This document shows, one piece after another, positions 1-9,030 of a stretch of 64,000 nt of DNA. The notes under the pieces are model-generated. The model was not told the DNA's origin. It was given only the letters and a program-made list of their open reading frames with translations, and did no database searches. The translations under genes were made by a program, and so were the position numbers. Source of the DNA: CAZYFH01 sp965249175 (GTDB lineage Bacteria; Acidobacteriota; Vicinamibacteria; Vicinamibacterales; UBA8438); contig OZ252227.1 in NCBI GenBank assembly GCA_965249175.1, positions 496,001-560,000 on the forward strand. The letters run 5' to 3'. Within the stretch, counting starts at the first letter, position 1; each line of letters begins with the position of its first letter.

Positions 1-811
1 CCATCACGATCTTCGACTGACTGCCGGTGCTCGCTTTGACCTGCTCGGCGAGCCGGTGTATGGAGACTTCCTCGTTGTTGCCGATGTTGAACACCTGACC
101 GACGGCACGCGGTTCGCCGGCGAGGCCGACGAGGGCGCGTACCACGTCTGAGACGTCAGCGAAGCTACGCGTCTGCGTGCCATCACCAAACACGGTGATG
201 GGACGACCCGCGAGTGCCTGCTGCACGAAGTTCGGAACGACCATGCCGTAGCGGCCCGTTTGGCGCGGACCCACCGTGTTGAACAGCCGCGTGATCACGA
301 CCGGTTGCCGGTGCTCCTTCCAGTAGGCAATGGCCAGGAACTCGTCGATCGCCTTGCTGCATGCGTATGCCCAGCGATGCTGCTGCGGCGAGCCGAGGAC
401 CAGATCCGAGTCTTCGCTGAACGGGACGACCGTGCGTTTGCCATACACCTCCGACGTGGAGGCGATGATCACCAGCTTGCGCTTCTTGCTCGCGTGACGC
501 AGCACGACTTCGGTTCCGTGCACGTTGGTCTCGATGGTTCGGACGGGCGCCTCGACGATCAGCTTGACGCCGACCGCCGCCGCGAGATGAAACACGACGT
601 CGGCGCGGTCAACGTGCTCCGCGATCACGGGCTCGTTCGTGACCGAGTCGATCGTGTACGCGAAGTCTGCACGCGTCTTGAGGTGTTCGATATTGGTGAT
701 CGAACCGGTGGACAGGTCGTCGAGGACCGCGACGGCATGACCGTCGTCGAGCAACCGCTCGGCCAGATGCGAACCGATGAACCCGGCGCCGCCGGTGATG
801 AGCACGTGCAT
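1..811 (-). CDS. NAD-dependent sugar-nucleotide epimerase/dehydratase, 3' end missing
   Basis: Extended short-chain dehydrogenase of the UDP/GDP-sugar epimerase-dehydratase superfamily, about 270 residues visible and running off the left edge. The start ATG at 811 is followed directly by the NAD-binding GGAGFIGSHLAE loop. The active-site YxxxK appears as YACSK in the middle of the protein, followed by a RLFNTVGPRQTGRYG segment typical of nucleotide-sugar substrate binding. It lies 12 nt downstream of the YchF-like gene on the same strand, so they are probably cotranscribed. UDP-glucose epimerase, UDP-glucuronate decarboxylase and related enzymes cannot be separated without the missing C-terminus. 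Confidence 0.85.
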   Translation of the reverse strand, partial: MHVLITGGAGFIGSHLAERLLDDGHAVAVLDDLSTGSITNIEHLKTRADFAYTIDSVTNEPVIAEHVDRADVVFHLAAAVGVKLIVEAPVRTIETNVHGTEVVLRHASKKRKLVIIASTSEVYGKRTVVPFSEDSDLVLGSPQQHRWAYACSKAIDEFLAIAYWKEHRQPVVITRLFNTVGPRQTGRYGMVVPNFVQQALAGRPITVFGDGTQTRSFADVSDVVRALVGLAGEPRAVGQVFNIGNNEEVSIHRLAEQVKASTGSQSKIVM

Positions 812-823
812 GAGTACCGGTCC

Positions 824-1918
824 TCAGGTTGCAAACCGGACGTTGATGACGTCGCCGTCGCAAACCACGTAGTCCTTGCCTTCGAGCCGAACCTCGCCCT
901 GGCGTCGGCACGCGCCGAGCGAACCCCGCGAAATCAGGTGATCGTAGTCGACGACTTCGGCCCGAATGAACCCGCGCGTCAAATCCGTGTGAATCTCGCC
1001 GGCCGCGGCCTGCGCGACCGTCCCCCCCGGGATCGACCAGGCGCGGCACTCGTCTTCACCCGTCGTGAAGAAGGAGATGTAGCCGAGCAGGCCGTATGCC
1101 GCCCGGACGACGCGATCGAGTCCGGTCTCCGTCAGGCCGAGGTCAGCCATGAACGCCTGCGCATCATCGCGATCGAGCTCGGCGATCTCCAGCTCGATCT
1201 TGGCGCAGACGCTGACCGCCCGCACCTTGGCGCCTTCCTGCGCATCGCTGAGTCCGGCGTCCTGGATCACTTCATCGAGGTCTCGACCGGCGTCCCGCTC
1301 GTCGACATTGAGCACGAGCAGGAGCGGCTTGGCGGAGAGAAACTGGAACCCGCGTAGCAACTTCGCCGCGGACGCCTCAAGCTCAACGGCACGAAGCGGT
1401 CTGCCGGACGCAAGGGCCTCGGCGCATACGCGGAGCACACCGAGCTCGTCGTCCGTCGCCGCCGCCACGCCCTTCTTCCGGTCGCGTTCGAGACGCTCCA
1501 GCCGACGCTCGGCAACCGCCAGATCGGCGAGGATCAACTCGTCCTCGATCGCGTGGGTGTCGCGCGCCGGATCGATGGACCCGGACGGGTGGGCGACGCG
1601 TTCATCGGCGAACGCCCGCACCACGTGTAGCAGCGCGTCGGCTTCTCGATAGGGTGCGACGTTGACGAGCGCCTGCCCCCCCGTAGACGGCCCGGTATGG
1701 GTCCCCATGTCGGCGAGCGTCACGGTCGCGGGGACACGCTTGCGCGGACGAAACAGTTCCGTGAGCCGATCGAGACGGTCGTCGGGCACGTGCGCCACAC
1801 CGATACTGGCCTCGCCTCGACCGGAGGTCCGCTCGGTCTCGATCGCTGACCCCGTCAGGAGCTGAAACAGCGTCGTCTTGCCCGTCGACGGGAGCCCGAT
1901 GAGTCCGGCACGCATCAC
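824..1918 (-). CDS. ychF: YchF-like GTPase/ATPase with a variant P-loop
   Basis: Obg-family P-loop NTPase of 364 residues, the usual YchF length. The G1 loop near residue 8 reads GLPSTGKTT instead of the canonical GLPNVGKST. The G4 position reads NVDE, the NxxE form that makes YchF prefer ATP. The C-terminal TGS/DUF933 region is recognisable (SFFTTGEDECRAW, then HTDLTRGFIRAEVVDY). YchF proteins bind ribosomes and act in stress and redox responses. The altered G1 and a shortened G3 region (ADMG where DIAG is usual) suggest a divergent paralogue, so a canonical copy may exist elsewhere. Start ATG at 1918, with another ATG three bases downstream. Confidence 0.85.
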   Translation of the reverse strand: MMRAGLIGLPSTGKTTLFQLLTGSAIETERTSGRGEASIGVAHVPDDRLDRLTELFRPRKRVPATVTLADMGTHTGPSTGGQALVNVAPYREADALLHVVRAFADERVAHPSGSIDPARDTHAIEDELILADLAVAERRLERLERDRKKGVAAATDDELGVLRVCAEALASGRPLRAVELEASAAKLLRGFQFLSAKPLLLVLNVDERDAGRDLDEVIQDAGLSDAQEGAKVRAVSVCAKIELEIAELDRDDAQAFMADLGLTETGLDRVVRAAYGLLGYISFFTTGEDECRAWSIPGGTVAQAAAGEIHTDLTRGFIRAEVVDYDHLISRGSLGACRRQGEVRLEGKDYVVCDGDVINVRFAT

Positions 1919-2143
1919 GACTACTCCGCGACACCGAATGGCCGACGATACGTCCGGGTGAATCGTCTCATCGCTCTCTGATCTTTGATCTTCGGGCCCG
2001 CCACAAGGCCGGTGCGGGGATAGCTGTCGGGGGATTATGTCGCGAATTGTTCCTGACCGGACCGGGGCACCCCTGGCACCGCACGGCGGGGAAAACGAAA
2101 AGCGAATATTAGACGTAAGTCGTTGACTCGACAGATTATGGCG

Positions 2144-2173
2144 TTGACAATCTCACCGGCCGTTGCCTACGAT
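2144..2173 (+). promoter_or_regulatory. Promoter of the dcw cluster (Pmra)
   Basis: A perfect TTGACA at 2144-2149 is followed after 18 bp by TACGAT at 2168-2173, giving a sigma70-type promoter with a predicted start near 2180, just before the MraZ-type boxes. It is the best promoter between ychF and mraZ. The remaining intergenic DNA (1919-2143) shows no gene or structured element I can support. Confidence 0.7.
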
Positions 2174-2178
2174 GGCGG

Positions 2179-2203
2179 TGGATTTTTATGGGATTAAGTG
2201 GAG
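2179..2203 (+). promoter_or_regulatory. Three MraZ-type operator boxes
   Basis: TGGAT (2179), TGGGA (2189) and TGGAG (2199) are spaced exactly 10 bp apart. This matches the three TGGGN repeats with 5-nt spacers to which MraZ binds in E. coli to repress its own operon. Here they occupy the short 5' leader between the -10 element and the mraZ start, and the third box overlaps the Shine-Dalgarno GGAG. Autorepression by MraZ is the inferred role. Confidence 0.75.
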
Positions 2204-2210
2204 CCTAAAG

Positions 2211-2651
2211 GTGCTCCGGGGCAACTACTCCGCGAAGATCGATGACAAAGGCCGACTCAAGATTCCGACCGCCTTCCGGATGCTGGTCGAGGAGAACTAT
2301 GGGAGCGGCTTCTTTGTCACGAGTCTTACGGGCGATTCCGTTCGCCTATACCCGATGCCGGTGTGGATCGGGATCGAGGAGAAGCTCGCCCGTGTTCCGA
2401 TGACCCATCCCGCGCGTCTCAAGTTTTTCGACCGGGTCAACTACTTCGGACAGACCGCGGAGCTCGACAAGCAAGGACGCGTATCGATTCATCCGCGTGT
2501 GCGTGAGACGGCCGGCATGGTTGGCGAGGTCGATGTGTTCGGTCAGTACGACCACCTGGAGGTCTGGAACCACGAGCGCTTCGTGGCCAGGCTCGAGAGC
2601 GAGCCGTTCACCGACGACGACGCGCGCGCCCTCGCCGACTTTGGAATCTGA
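2211..2651 (+). CDS. mraZ: MraZ, transcriptional regulator of the dcw cluster
   Basis: A 146-residue protein made of two AbrB-like SpoVT/MraZ domains. The first opens with LRGNYSAKIDDKGRLKIP and the second carries the matching TAELDKQGRVSIHPRVRE motif. I place the start at GTG 2211 because family members begin at this LRGNY segment, GGAG sits 7 nt upstream, and the in-frame ATG at 2172 lies inside the -10 element and before the operator boxes. MraZ is a DNA-binding repressor of the division/cell-wall operon that it heads. The gene is followed 8 nt later by rsmH, the usual order. Confidence 0.95.
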   Translation: MLRGNYSAKIDDKGRLKIPTAFRMLVEENYGSGFFVTSLTGDSVRLYPMPVWIGIEEKLARVPMTHPARLKFFDRVNYFGQTAELDKQGRVSIHPRVRETAGMVGEVDVFGQYDHLEVWNHERFVARLESEPFTDDDARALADFGI

Positions 2652-2659
2652 CGCCGCAT

Positions 2660-3559
2660 ATGGATCAGCAACCACCGGCGCACACACCGGTCATGTCGAA
2701 AGAGGTGGTCGCGCTCCTCGATACCGCTCGCGGCGGCCTGTTCGTCGACTGCACCGTCGGCGCGGGCGGTCATGCCCAGGTGCTCCTCGCCGGGGGCGCC
2801 GACCGCGTGGTCGGCCTGGATCGCGACGCGACCGCCCTGGCAACCGCCTCCGGCACGCTGGCGCCGTGGGCTCGTCGTGTCGATCTCGTGCACGCTGACT
2901 TCCGGCGGCTGGACGACGTCCTCGACGCCCGCGGTATCACGACGGTCGATGGCGCGCTCGCCGATCTGGGGGTGTCCTCGCTCCAGCTCGACGTCGAGGG
3001 CCGCGGCTTCAGCTTTCGACGGGACGAGCCGCTGGACATGCGCATGGATCAGTCCCTCGGCCCGACGGCCGCAGACGTGTTGCGCGACGCGTCCGAAACG
3101 GCCCTCGCCGACATCATCTACAAGTACGGCGAGGACCGGCACGCGCGGCGCATCGCACGGGCGCTCGTCGCCGGTCGTCAGCGCGAGGCCGTGACGTCGA
3201 CCGGGCAGCTCGCCGCACTGGTGCGGCGCGCCGTGCCACGACGTGGACGCCCGCGCATCGATCCGGCGACGCGGACGTTTCAGGCCCTGCGGATCTGGGT
3301 GAACCGTGAGCTCGAGGGGCTGGACGACTTCCTCGCCACGCTCTGCCGTCGGCTGAAGGCCGGCGCACGCCTCGCCGTCCTGACGTTTCATTCGCTCGAA
3401 GATCGCATTGTGAAGCACACGCTCCGCGGGATGGAACGAGACGGCGAGTGGGCCGTGCACGTGCTCACGAAGCGGCCGATGCGGCCGACCGCGGACGAGG
3501 TGGCCCGCAATCCACGAGCACGGAGCGCCAAGCTGCGCGCCGCCGAGAGGCTCGCATGA
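2660..3559 (+). CDS. rsmH: 16S rRNA m4C1402 methyltransferase RsmH (MraW)
   Basis: SAM-dependent methyltransferase that N4-methylates C1402 in the decoding centre of 16S rRNA. The 299-residue protein has the family opening HTPVMSKEVVALL, the SAM-binding DCTVGAGGHAQ loop near residue 31, the GFSFRRDEPLDMRMD segment and the late LTFHSLEDRIVK motif. Length is normal. Its TGA overlaps the ftsL ATG (ATGA at 3556-3559), which implies translational coupling inside the dcw operon. Confidence 0.96.
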   Translation: MDQQPPAHTPVMSKEVVALLDTARGGLFVDCTVGAGGHAQVLLAGGADRVVGLDRDATALATASGTLAPWARRVDLVHADFRRLDDVLDARGITTVDGALADLGVSSLQLDVEGRGFSFRRDEPLDMRMDQSLGPTAADVLRDASETALADIIYKYGEDRHARRIARALVAGRQREAVTSTGQLAALVRRAVPRRGRPRIDPATRTFQALRIWVNRELEGLDDFLATLCRRLKAGARLAVLTFHSLEDRIVKHTLRGMERDGEWAVHVLTKRPMRPTADEVARNPRARSAKLRAAERLA

Positions 3560-3984
3560 CCCACGAGGACTTTGAGTACGCGATCAAGAAGGACGTACGC
3601 AACAACCCGATCGTGCGCGAAGTCGATCAGGCACGCCAGCAGGAGCTGTGGCGCTCCGCCGTCATCGGCGTCGTCCTTGTCTCGGTCCTGCTCTTCTCCG
3701 CATGGCAGCACTTCGAGCTCCTACAGCACGGCTACCGCGTCGAGCAGCTTCAGCAGGAGCGCGCCAGCGAGCTCGAGATCAATCGTCACCTTAGGCTCGA
3801 GATCGAGACGCTGCGGTCTCCAGCCCGCATCGAGCGCATCGCCACAGAGCAGCTCGATCTCGTCGCTCCGACGAGCGATGAAGCCATCGTCGTAGAACGC
3901 GTTCGCGCCGCGCCGGCTCCGGATCGATCCGTGGTCGCGGCCCGAGGGGAGCACGCACGTGAGCAAGCTGGTCGACGCCAGTAG
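3556..3984 (+). CDS. ftsL: Cell division protein FtsL
   Basis: Bitopic membrane protein of the FtsQLB divisome subcomplex, which helps activate FtsW/FtsI. The 142-residue protein has a cytoplasmic head, one transmembrane helix (AVIGVVLVSVLLFSAW) near residues 35-51, then a periplasmic coiled coil (LQQERASELEINRHLRLEIE). Sequence conservation in FtsL is low, so the call rests on this architecture and on its place between rsmH and ftsI. The start overlaps the rsmH stop and the 3' end overlaps ftsI by 26 nt. The tail is charged and Arg/Ala-rich. Confidence 0.85.
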   Translation: MTHEDFEYAIKKDVRNNPIVREVDQARQQELWRSAVIGVVLVSVLLFSAWQHFELLQHGYRVEQLQQERASELEINRHLRLEIETLRSPARIERIATEQLDLVAPTSDEAIVVERVRAAPAPDRSVVAARGEHAREQAGRRQ

Positions 3985-6076
3985 TCGCCTCCGCCGGCTG
4001 CACGCGCCCGAGCGGTCCGGCGCCGTGAAACGGCAGCGCGGGTCCGACGTGTTCGACTGGCGCGGCACCATGCGGCGGCGGCTGTGGGTCGTGGTGGCCG
4101 GGTTCGCGCTCTGGAGCGCGGGTATCGAATCCAAGCTCGTCTATCTCCAGGTGTTCCAGCACGACGACATGCTCGTGCGCGCCGAGCGGCAACAGCAACG
4201 CACCGTCGAACTCCATCCGAAGCGCGGCGAGATTCTCGACCGGGACGGTGCCGTGCTCGCCTACAGCGTTGACGCGGACACAGTCTATGCCGTGCCGAGT
4301 AAAGTCACCGACGCGGCGGGAACGGTGGCGGCACTCTGCGCGGCGTTCGACGAGTGCCCGGCCGACCTCCAGGCGGCGATCACGGACCGGCTGTCGCAGT
4401 CCGGCCAGTTCGCGTACGTCCGACGTCAGGTGACGCCGGACGAGGCGCGCCGCGTCGCGGATCTCGGGCTCCAGGGTGTGGGCTTTCTGAAGGAGAACCG
4501 GCGGTACTACCCGAACAAGGCGTTGGGCGCCCACCTGCTCGGGTTCGTCGGCATCGATAACCAGGGACTCAGCGGGATCGAGTCGACGTATGACGCCGAG
4601 ATCAGCGGGCGTCCCGGCAAGATCCTCGTGCAAACCGACGCGCGGCAGCGGGCGTTCAGCCGAGTCGAGCGTCCACCGACCGCCGGCGCAACACTCGAGC
4701 TGACCATCGACAAATACCTGCAGCACATTGTCGAGCGGGAGCTGCGAAGCGGGATCCGCGCGTATGGCGCGGACGCCGGCGCGGTCGTGATGCTCGACCC
4801 GCTGACCGGTGAGGTCTTGGCTCTCGCGAGCGAGCCCACCTTCAACCCGAACGTGTTCCGCCACGCATCGCTGCCCGAGCTTCGCAACCGCGCCGTCCAG
4901 GACATTTACGAGCCCGGGTCGACGTTCAAGGTCGTGACCGCGTCGGCGGCGTTCGAGGAGCAGGTGGTCGAACCGGACGAGATGTTCGACGTGAGCGCCG
5001 GTGCGATCCGGGTTGGCGGGGACCGGATCCAGGATTTCCACGTCTACGACCAGCTGTCGTTTACCGACGTCCTGGTCAAGTCGAGCAACGTCGGTGCGAT
5101 CCTGGCGGGTTTGCGGCTCGGACCCGAGCGCTTGAGTCGCTACGTCCGCCGGTTCGGATTCGGGGAGGCGCTTTCGCGCGATCTGCCGGCCGAGAGCCCG
5201 GGCATCGTGACACCGCCCGCGAAGGTGACCGAGCGCGCACTGGCTTCGCTGTCGATGGGCTATCAGGTGGCGGTCACGCCGCTTCAGATGGCCGCGGCTG
5301 CGGCAGCCATTGCGAACGGTGGCGAGCTGCTCGAGCCGCGTGTCGTGCGGGCCGTGCATCAGAACGGTCGGCGCGCGCAGTCGGATCGTCGTGTCATCAG
5401 GCGCGCCATCACGCGCGAAACCGCCGCCGAGCTGACGACCATCATGGAACAGGTCAGCCAGCGTGGGACCGCACGCCGAGCCCAGGTGCCCGGGTATACC
5501 GTCGCCGGCAAGACCGGAACTTCGGAGAAGCTGATCGACGGACGGTACTCGGATACCGACCACAACGCGTCGTTCGTCGGCTTCGTGCCATCGCGACGCC
5601 CCAGACTCGTGATCCTGGTCATGGTCGACACGCCGCGTTCGGCGATGGTGAACGGGGTGCGCCAACGCGTCTACACCGGTGGCGCAGTGGCGGCGCCCAT
5701 CTTTCAGCGCATCGCGGAGGCCGCGCTGCGGCATCTCGCGGTGCCACCCACAGTCAACCCGAGCCCCGCCGTCGTGGTCGATCGCGGGCGGCGCCCGCGC
5801 GCGATCGGCGTGTCGACAGCGTCCCCGCGCCCCCCCACGGTCGCGCGGGCGACAGGCACCCGTGCGGTCGGCGGCCCGATGCCGGATCTTCGCGGCATGA
5901 GCGCGCGCGAGGCGCTCGAGGCGACGGCGTGGTTGGGCCTGGCAGCGCGGGTAGAAGGTGATGGGGAGGTCGTGCGGCAGGACCCGGCTTCCGGCGCGGC
6001 GGTCGAGCGCGGGGATGCGACCACCCTGTGGCTGCGTCGGCACCCGGCAACGCTCGATCGCCAGGTGGGTCAGTGA
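3959..6076 (+). CDS. ftsI: Septal peptidoglycan transpeptidase FtsI (PBP3) with a PASTA domain
   Basis: Class B penicillin-binding protein that crosslinks septal peptidoglycan. One N-terminal transmembrane helix (LWVVVAGFALWSAG) precedes the dimerisation domain (RGEILDRDGAVLAYS). The transpeptidase carries all three active-site motifs: S-T-F-K with the nucleophile near residue 321, S-S-N near 375 and K-T-G-T near 518. The last 60 residues (MPDLRGMSAREALEATAW onward) form one PASTA domain, a type often found in FtsI/SpoVD-like proteins. The GTG start at 3959 overlaps ftsL; GTG 4025 is a possible later start. About 705 residues, slightly long because of the PASTA tail. Confidence 0.94.
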   Translation: MSKLVDASSRLRRLHAPERSGAVKRQRGSDVFDWRGTMRRRLWVVVAGFALWSAGIESKLVYLQVFQHDDMLVRAERQQQRTVELHPKRGEILDRDGAVLAYSVDADTVYAVPSKVTDAAGTVAALCAAFDECPADLQAAITDRLSQSGQFAYVRRQVTPDEARRVADLGLQGVGFLKENRRYYPNKALGAHLLGFVGIDNQGLSGIESTYDAEISGRPGKILVQTDARQRAFSRVERPPTAGATLELTIDKYLQHIVERELRSGIRAYGADAGAVVMLDPLTGEVLALASEPTFNPNVFRHASLPELRNRAVQDIYEPGSTFKVVTASAAFEEQVVEPDEMFDVSAGAIRVGGDRIQDFHVYDQLSFTDVLVKSSNVGAILAGLRLGPERLSRYVRRFGFGEALSRDLPAESPGIVTPPAKVTERALASLSMGYQVAVTPLQMAAAAAAIANGGELLEPRVVRAVHQNGRRAQSDRRVIRRAITRETAAELTTIMEQVSQRGTARRAQVPGYTVAGKTGTSEKLIDGRYSDTDHNASFVGFVPSRRPRLVILVMVDTPRSAMVNGVRQRVYTGGAVAAPIFQRIAEAALRHLAVPPTVNPSPAVVVDRGRRPRAIGVSTASPRPPTVARATGTRAVGGPMPDLRGMSAREALEATAWLGLAARVEGDGEVVRQDPASGAAVERGDATTLWLRRHPATLDRQVGQ

Positions 6077-6078
6077 CC

Positions 6079-7611
6079 ATGCCGATACCGCGCGACTCAC
6101 CCGGGGCTCCGGACACGACGACCCTCGGCGTGCTGCTCGAGCGCGCCGGAATCGAGTCGCCCGCTGACCCGCTGACGACTGGGCTGGATGAGGCGGTCAC
6201 CGGCGTGGCCTATGACTCGCGGACGCTGGCGCGCGGTGCGGTGTTCGTCGCCGTGCGCGGCGATCGGTGGGACGGGGTCACCTTTGTCGACGAGGCGTGC
6301 GCGCGTGGCGCAAGCGCCATCATTGCGGAGTCGGAAAGCCCGCACGGCGTCAGCGTGCCGTGGGTGCAGGTGCGCGACGCGCGCGCGGCACTCGGCAGCT
6401 TGGCGGCTGCGTTTCACCGGAACCCGAGCCAGTCGCTCGCGGTGATCGGCACCACCGGCACGAATGGCAAAACGACCACGACGTACTTGATTGCGTCGAT
6501 TCTCGACCACGCCGGTATTCCTACGGGGCGCATCAGCTCGGTCACCAATCGTATCGCCGCCGACGTGGACGAGCGGCCAGCCGAACGCACGACACCGGAG
6601 GCCGCCGACATCCAGGCGTTGCTCGGCAGCATGCGAGACGCCGACGTCGGCGCATGCGCCATGGAGGTGTCGTCGCATGCGCTCGCACTGCGCCGCGTCG
6701 ACCACGTCCGGTTCGCCGCCGCGGTGTTCACCAACCTGACACGCGACCATCTCGACTTTCATGGCGATATGGAGCGGTATGCCGCCGCAAAGCGGCGCCT
6801 CTTCGAGATGCTCCCGGACGGGGCACCGGCCGTCGTCAACGCCGACGACCCTCAGGGCGCGTCGCTGGTGGAGTCGTGCACCAGACCCTTGACGTATGGC
6901 ATCGACAGTCGGGCGGACGTGGCGCCCGAGCGGTTCGAGATGTCGGTCGATGGCGTCACCCTCGACACCCGCACGCCGCGCGGGGCGCTGCAACTCCAGT
7001 CGCCGCTGCTCGGTCGACCGAACGCCTATAACGTGCTGGCCGCGGCGGCGACGGCTGTGGCGCTCGATATCCCGTTTCGTGCGATCGAAGAAGGCGTCCA
7101 CGCGCTGCGCGCCGTGCCGGGGCGGATGGAGGTCGTGTCCGGATCGATCGACGACGTCACGGTCATCGTCGACTTTGCCCACACGGACGACGCCCTACGG
7201 GGGGCGCTCGAGACGGCCCGGTCGCTCGGCCAAGGACGGCTCGTCACCGTGTTCGGGTGCGGCGGCGATCGCGATGCGAGCAAACGCTCGCTGATGGGCG
7301 CGGTCGCTGCGCGTCTGAGTGATCGTGTGGTGATCACGTCCGACAACCCACGGTCGGAAGACCCCCTCGCCATCATCGCGGACGTAGAGCGCGGCATGGC
7401 CGGATCAGAGACGGCGCGGCAGGCGATCGTCGACCGCGAGGAGGCCGTGGCGCGCGCGATTCGGGACGCGCGGCAAGGGGACGTCGTGGTCGTGGCCGGA
7501 AAAGGGCACGAGCGCCATCAGGTCATCGGTGCGCGGCATCTGCCGTTCGAGGACGGGTCGGTCGCGCGCGCGGCTTTGGCGCGCCGGCGTGCCGGCGCGC
7601 GGGTCGGATGA
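6079..7611 (+). CDS. murE: UDP-MurNAc-tripeptide synthetase MurE (meso-DAP adding)
   Basis: Cytoplasmic ATP-dependent Mur ligase adding the third stem residue to UDP-MurNAc-L-Ala-D-Glu. The 510-residue protein shows the ATP loop GTTGTNGKTTTTY near residue 125. The substrate-defining DNPR motif appears near residue 422 (SDNPRSEDP). DNPR marks meso-diaminopimelate ligases, as opposed to lysine enzymes, so the cell wall is predicted to be DAP-type. Start ATG 6079 lies 2 nt after the ftsI stop and leads into the usual N-terminal domain (AVTGVAYDSRTLARGAVFVA). Confidence 0.96.
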   Translation: MPIPRDSPGAPDTTTLGVLLERAGIESPADPLTTGLDEAVTGVAYDSRTLARGAVFVAVRGDRWDGVTFVDEACARGASAIIAESESPHGVSVPWVQVRDARAALGSLAAAFHRNPSQSLAVIGTTGTNGKTTTTYLIASILDHAGIPTGRISSVTNRIAADVDERPAERTTPEAADIQALLGSMRDADVGACAMEVSSHALALRRVDHVRFAAAVFTNLTRDHLDFHGDMERYAAAKRRLFEMLPDGAPAVVNADDPQGASLVESCTRPLTYGIDSRADVAPERFEMSVDGVTLDTRTPRGALQLQSPLLGRPNAYNVLAAAATAVALDIPFRAIEEGVHALRAVPGRMEVVSGSIDDVTVIVDFAHTDDALRGALETARSLGQGRLVTVFGCGGDRDASKRSLMGAVAARLSDRVVITSDNPRSEDPLAIIADVERGMAGSETARQAIVDREEAVARAIRDARQGDVVVVAGKGHERHQVIGARHLPFEDGSVARAALARRRAGARVG

Positions 7612-7620
7612 GAGGAGACG

Positions 7621-9030
7621 GTGGCAGAGGCCGGACCGGTCGTGCTTCGCGCGGACGAGCTCGCGACGGCGGCCCGGGGTCGGCTCGTGGCGGGGTCGCC
7701 GTCCGCGACACTGGGCGGGTTTTCGATCGACAGTCGACGCGTCCGGGCCGGCGACGTGTTCTTGGCGATTCGGGGGGATCGAGTTGACGGACATCGGTTC
7801 GTGGCGGAGGCGATCGAGAAAGGAGCCGCCGGCGTGATCGTCAGCGACGTCTCCGCGCTGCCGCCTCGACACGCGGCGATCGCCGTCGTCGTCGACGACA
7901 CCGTGTCCGCGCTCCAGGGCGTTGCGCAGGTCGTGCGTCGGCGGTCCGCCGCGCTGGTCGTCGCCATCACCGGCAGCGTCGGCAAGACGACGACCAAGGA
8001 GCTGACCGCGACGTTACTCGGCGGCAGGTATCGCGTCTTTCGCAACGAGGGCAACCTCAACAACCACATCGGGCTACCGCTGTCGCTCTTGGAGCTCCGT
8101 CATCGGCCGGAGGTTGCCGTCGTCGAGCTCGGCATGAACCACGCCGGTGAAATCCGAACGCTCGTGCGGGTGGCGGAACCCGAGATCCGGGTGTGGACCA
8201 ACGTCGCGGAGGTGCACGCGGCGTTCTTCGATTCCGTCGAGGCGATCGCGGACGCAAAGGCCGAGGTGCTCGAGGGCGCCACGTCCGACACCCAGCTCGT
8301 GGTGAACGCGGACGACCCTCGAGCCATGGCGCGCATCGCCGGGTTCGCCGGACGCGTGACGACGTTCGGCGTGGCGACGACCGCAGACGTCAGGGCAACC
8401 GATCTCACCGACCTGGGACTCGACGGCGCCCGGGCACGCGTCCACACGCATGCAGGTCACGGCACGCTCCGCACGTCGCTCCTCGGAGCTGGCAACGTGG
8501 CCAACGCGCTCGCGGCGATTGCGGTCGCGCTACGGCTGCATGTGCCGCTGGACACGCTGCTGACGTCCGTTGCGAGCTTTCGTGCCGGAGCGCGGCGCGG
8601 CGAGATCACGCGGCTCTCCAACGGAGTGACCGTCGTGGACGACTCCTACAACTCCAACCCGACGGCGCTGCTGGGCGCACTGCGTACGGTCGGGCGGGAT
8701 ACGGCGCACACGCGGCGCGTGGCCGTGCTGGGCGAGATGTTGGAGCTCGGCGAGCGGGCGGCGCCGCTCCACCGCGCGTGCGGCGTGGCGGCCGTCGAGG
8801 CTGGATTCGCGAGACTGGTCGTGGTCGGGGACGTTGCGGCGGAGTCGTTGGCGGCGGGCGCTCGCGCGGCCGGCCTCCCCGCGGGAGACGTCACGACCTG
8901 CGCGACGAGCGAGGCGGCGGCCGAGACCGTCTCGGATCTCGCCCGAGCCGGCGATCTCGTGCTGGTGAAGGGATCACGGGGAATCCGCACTGATCGTGTC
9001 GTCGATCGCCTCAAGGCGGACTGGGCCTGA
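7621..9030 (+). CDS. murF: UDP-MurNAc-tripeptide:D-Ala-D-Ala ligase MurF
   Basis: Adds D-Ala-D-Ala to the UDP-MurNAc-tripeptide, completing the pentapeptide. The 469-residue protein has the Mur ligase N-domain (GFSIDSRRVRAGDVFLAI), the P-loop ITGSVGKTTTKEL, the FRNEGNLNNHIGLPLSLL signature and VVDDSYNSNPTAL in the central/C-terminal part. The GTG start has AGAGGAG just upstream. The stop overlaps the mraY start (TGATG), indicating coupling. The D-Ala-D-Ala substrate would come from the ddl product at 54576-55751. Confidence 0.96.
   Translation: MAEAGPVVLRADELATAARGRLVAGSPSATLGGFSIDSRRVRAGDVFLAIRGDRVDGHRFVAEAIEKGAAGVIVSDVSALPPRHAAIAVVVDDTVSALQGVAQVVRRRSAALVVAITGSVGKTTTKELTATLLGGRYRVFRNEGNLNNHIGLPLSLLELRHRPEVAVVELGMNHAGEIRTLVRVAEPEIRVWTNVAEVHAAFFDSVEAIADAKAEVLEGATSDTQLVVNADDPRAMARIAGFAGRVTTFGVATTADVRATDLTDLGLDGARARVHTHAGHGTLRTSLLGAGNVANALAAIAVALRLHVPLDTLLTSVASFRAGARRGEITRLSNGVTVVDDSYNSNPTALLGALRTVGRDTAHTRRVAVLGEMLELGERAAPLHRACGVAAVEAGFARLVVVGDVAAESLAAGARAAGLPAGDVTTCATSEAAAETVSDLARAGDLVLVKGSRGIRTDRVVDRLKADWA

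Noticed and set aside
3791..6100. Very long antisense open frames opposite ftsL/ftsI, secD/secF (58264-60090) and hppA (61392-63497)
   Set aside because: They are Arg/Pro/His-rich, have no recognisable motifs and lie opposite strongly conserved genes; they arise from high G+C at third codon positions.
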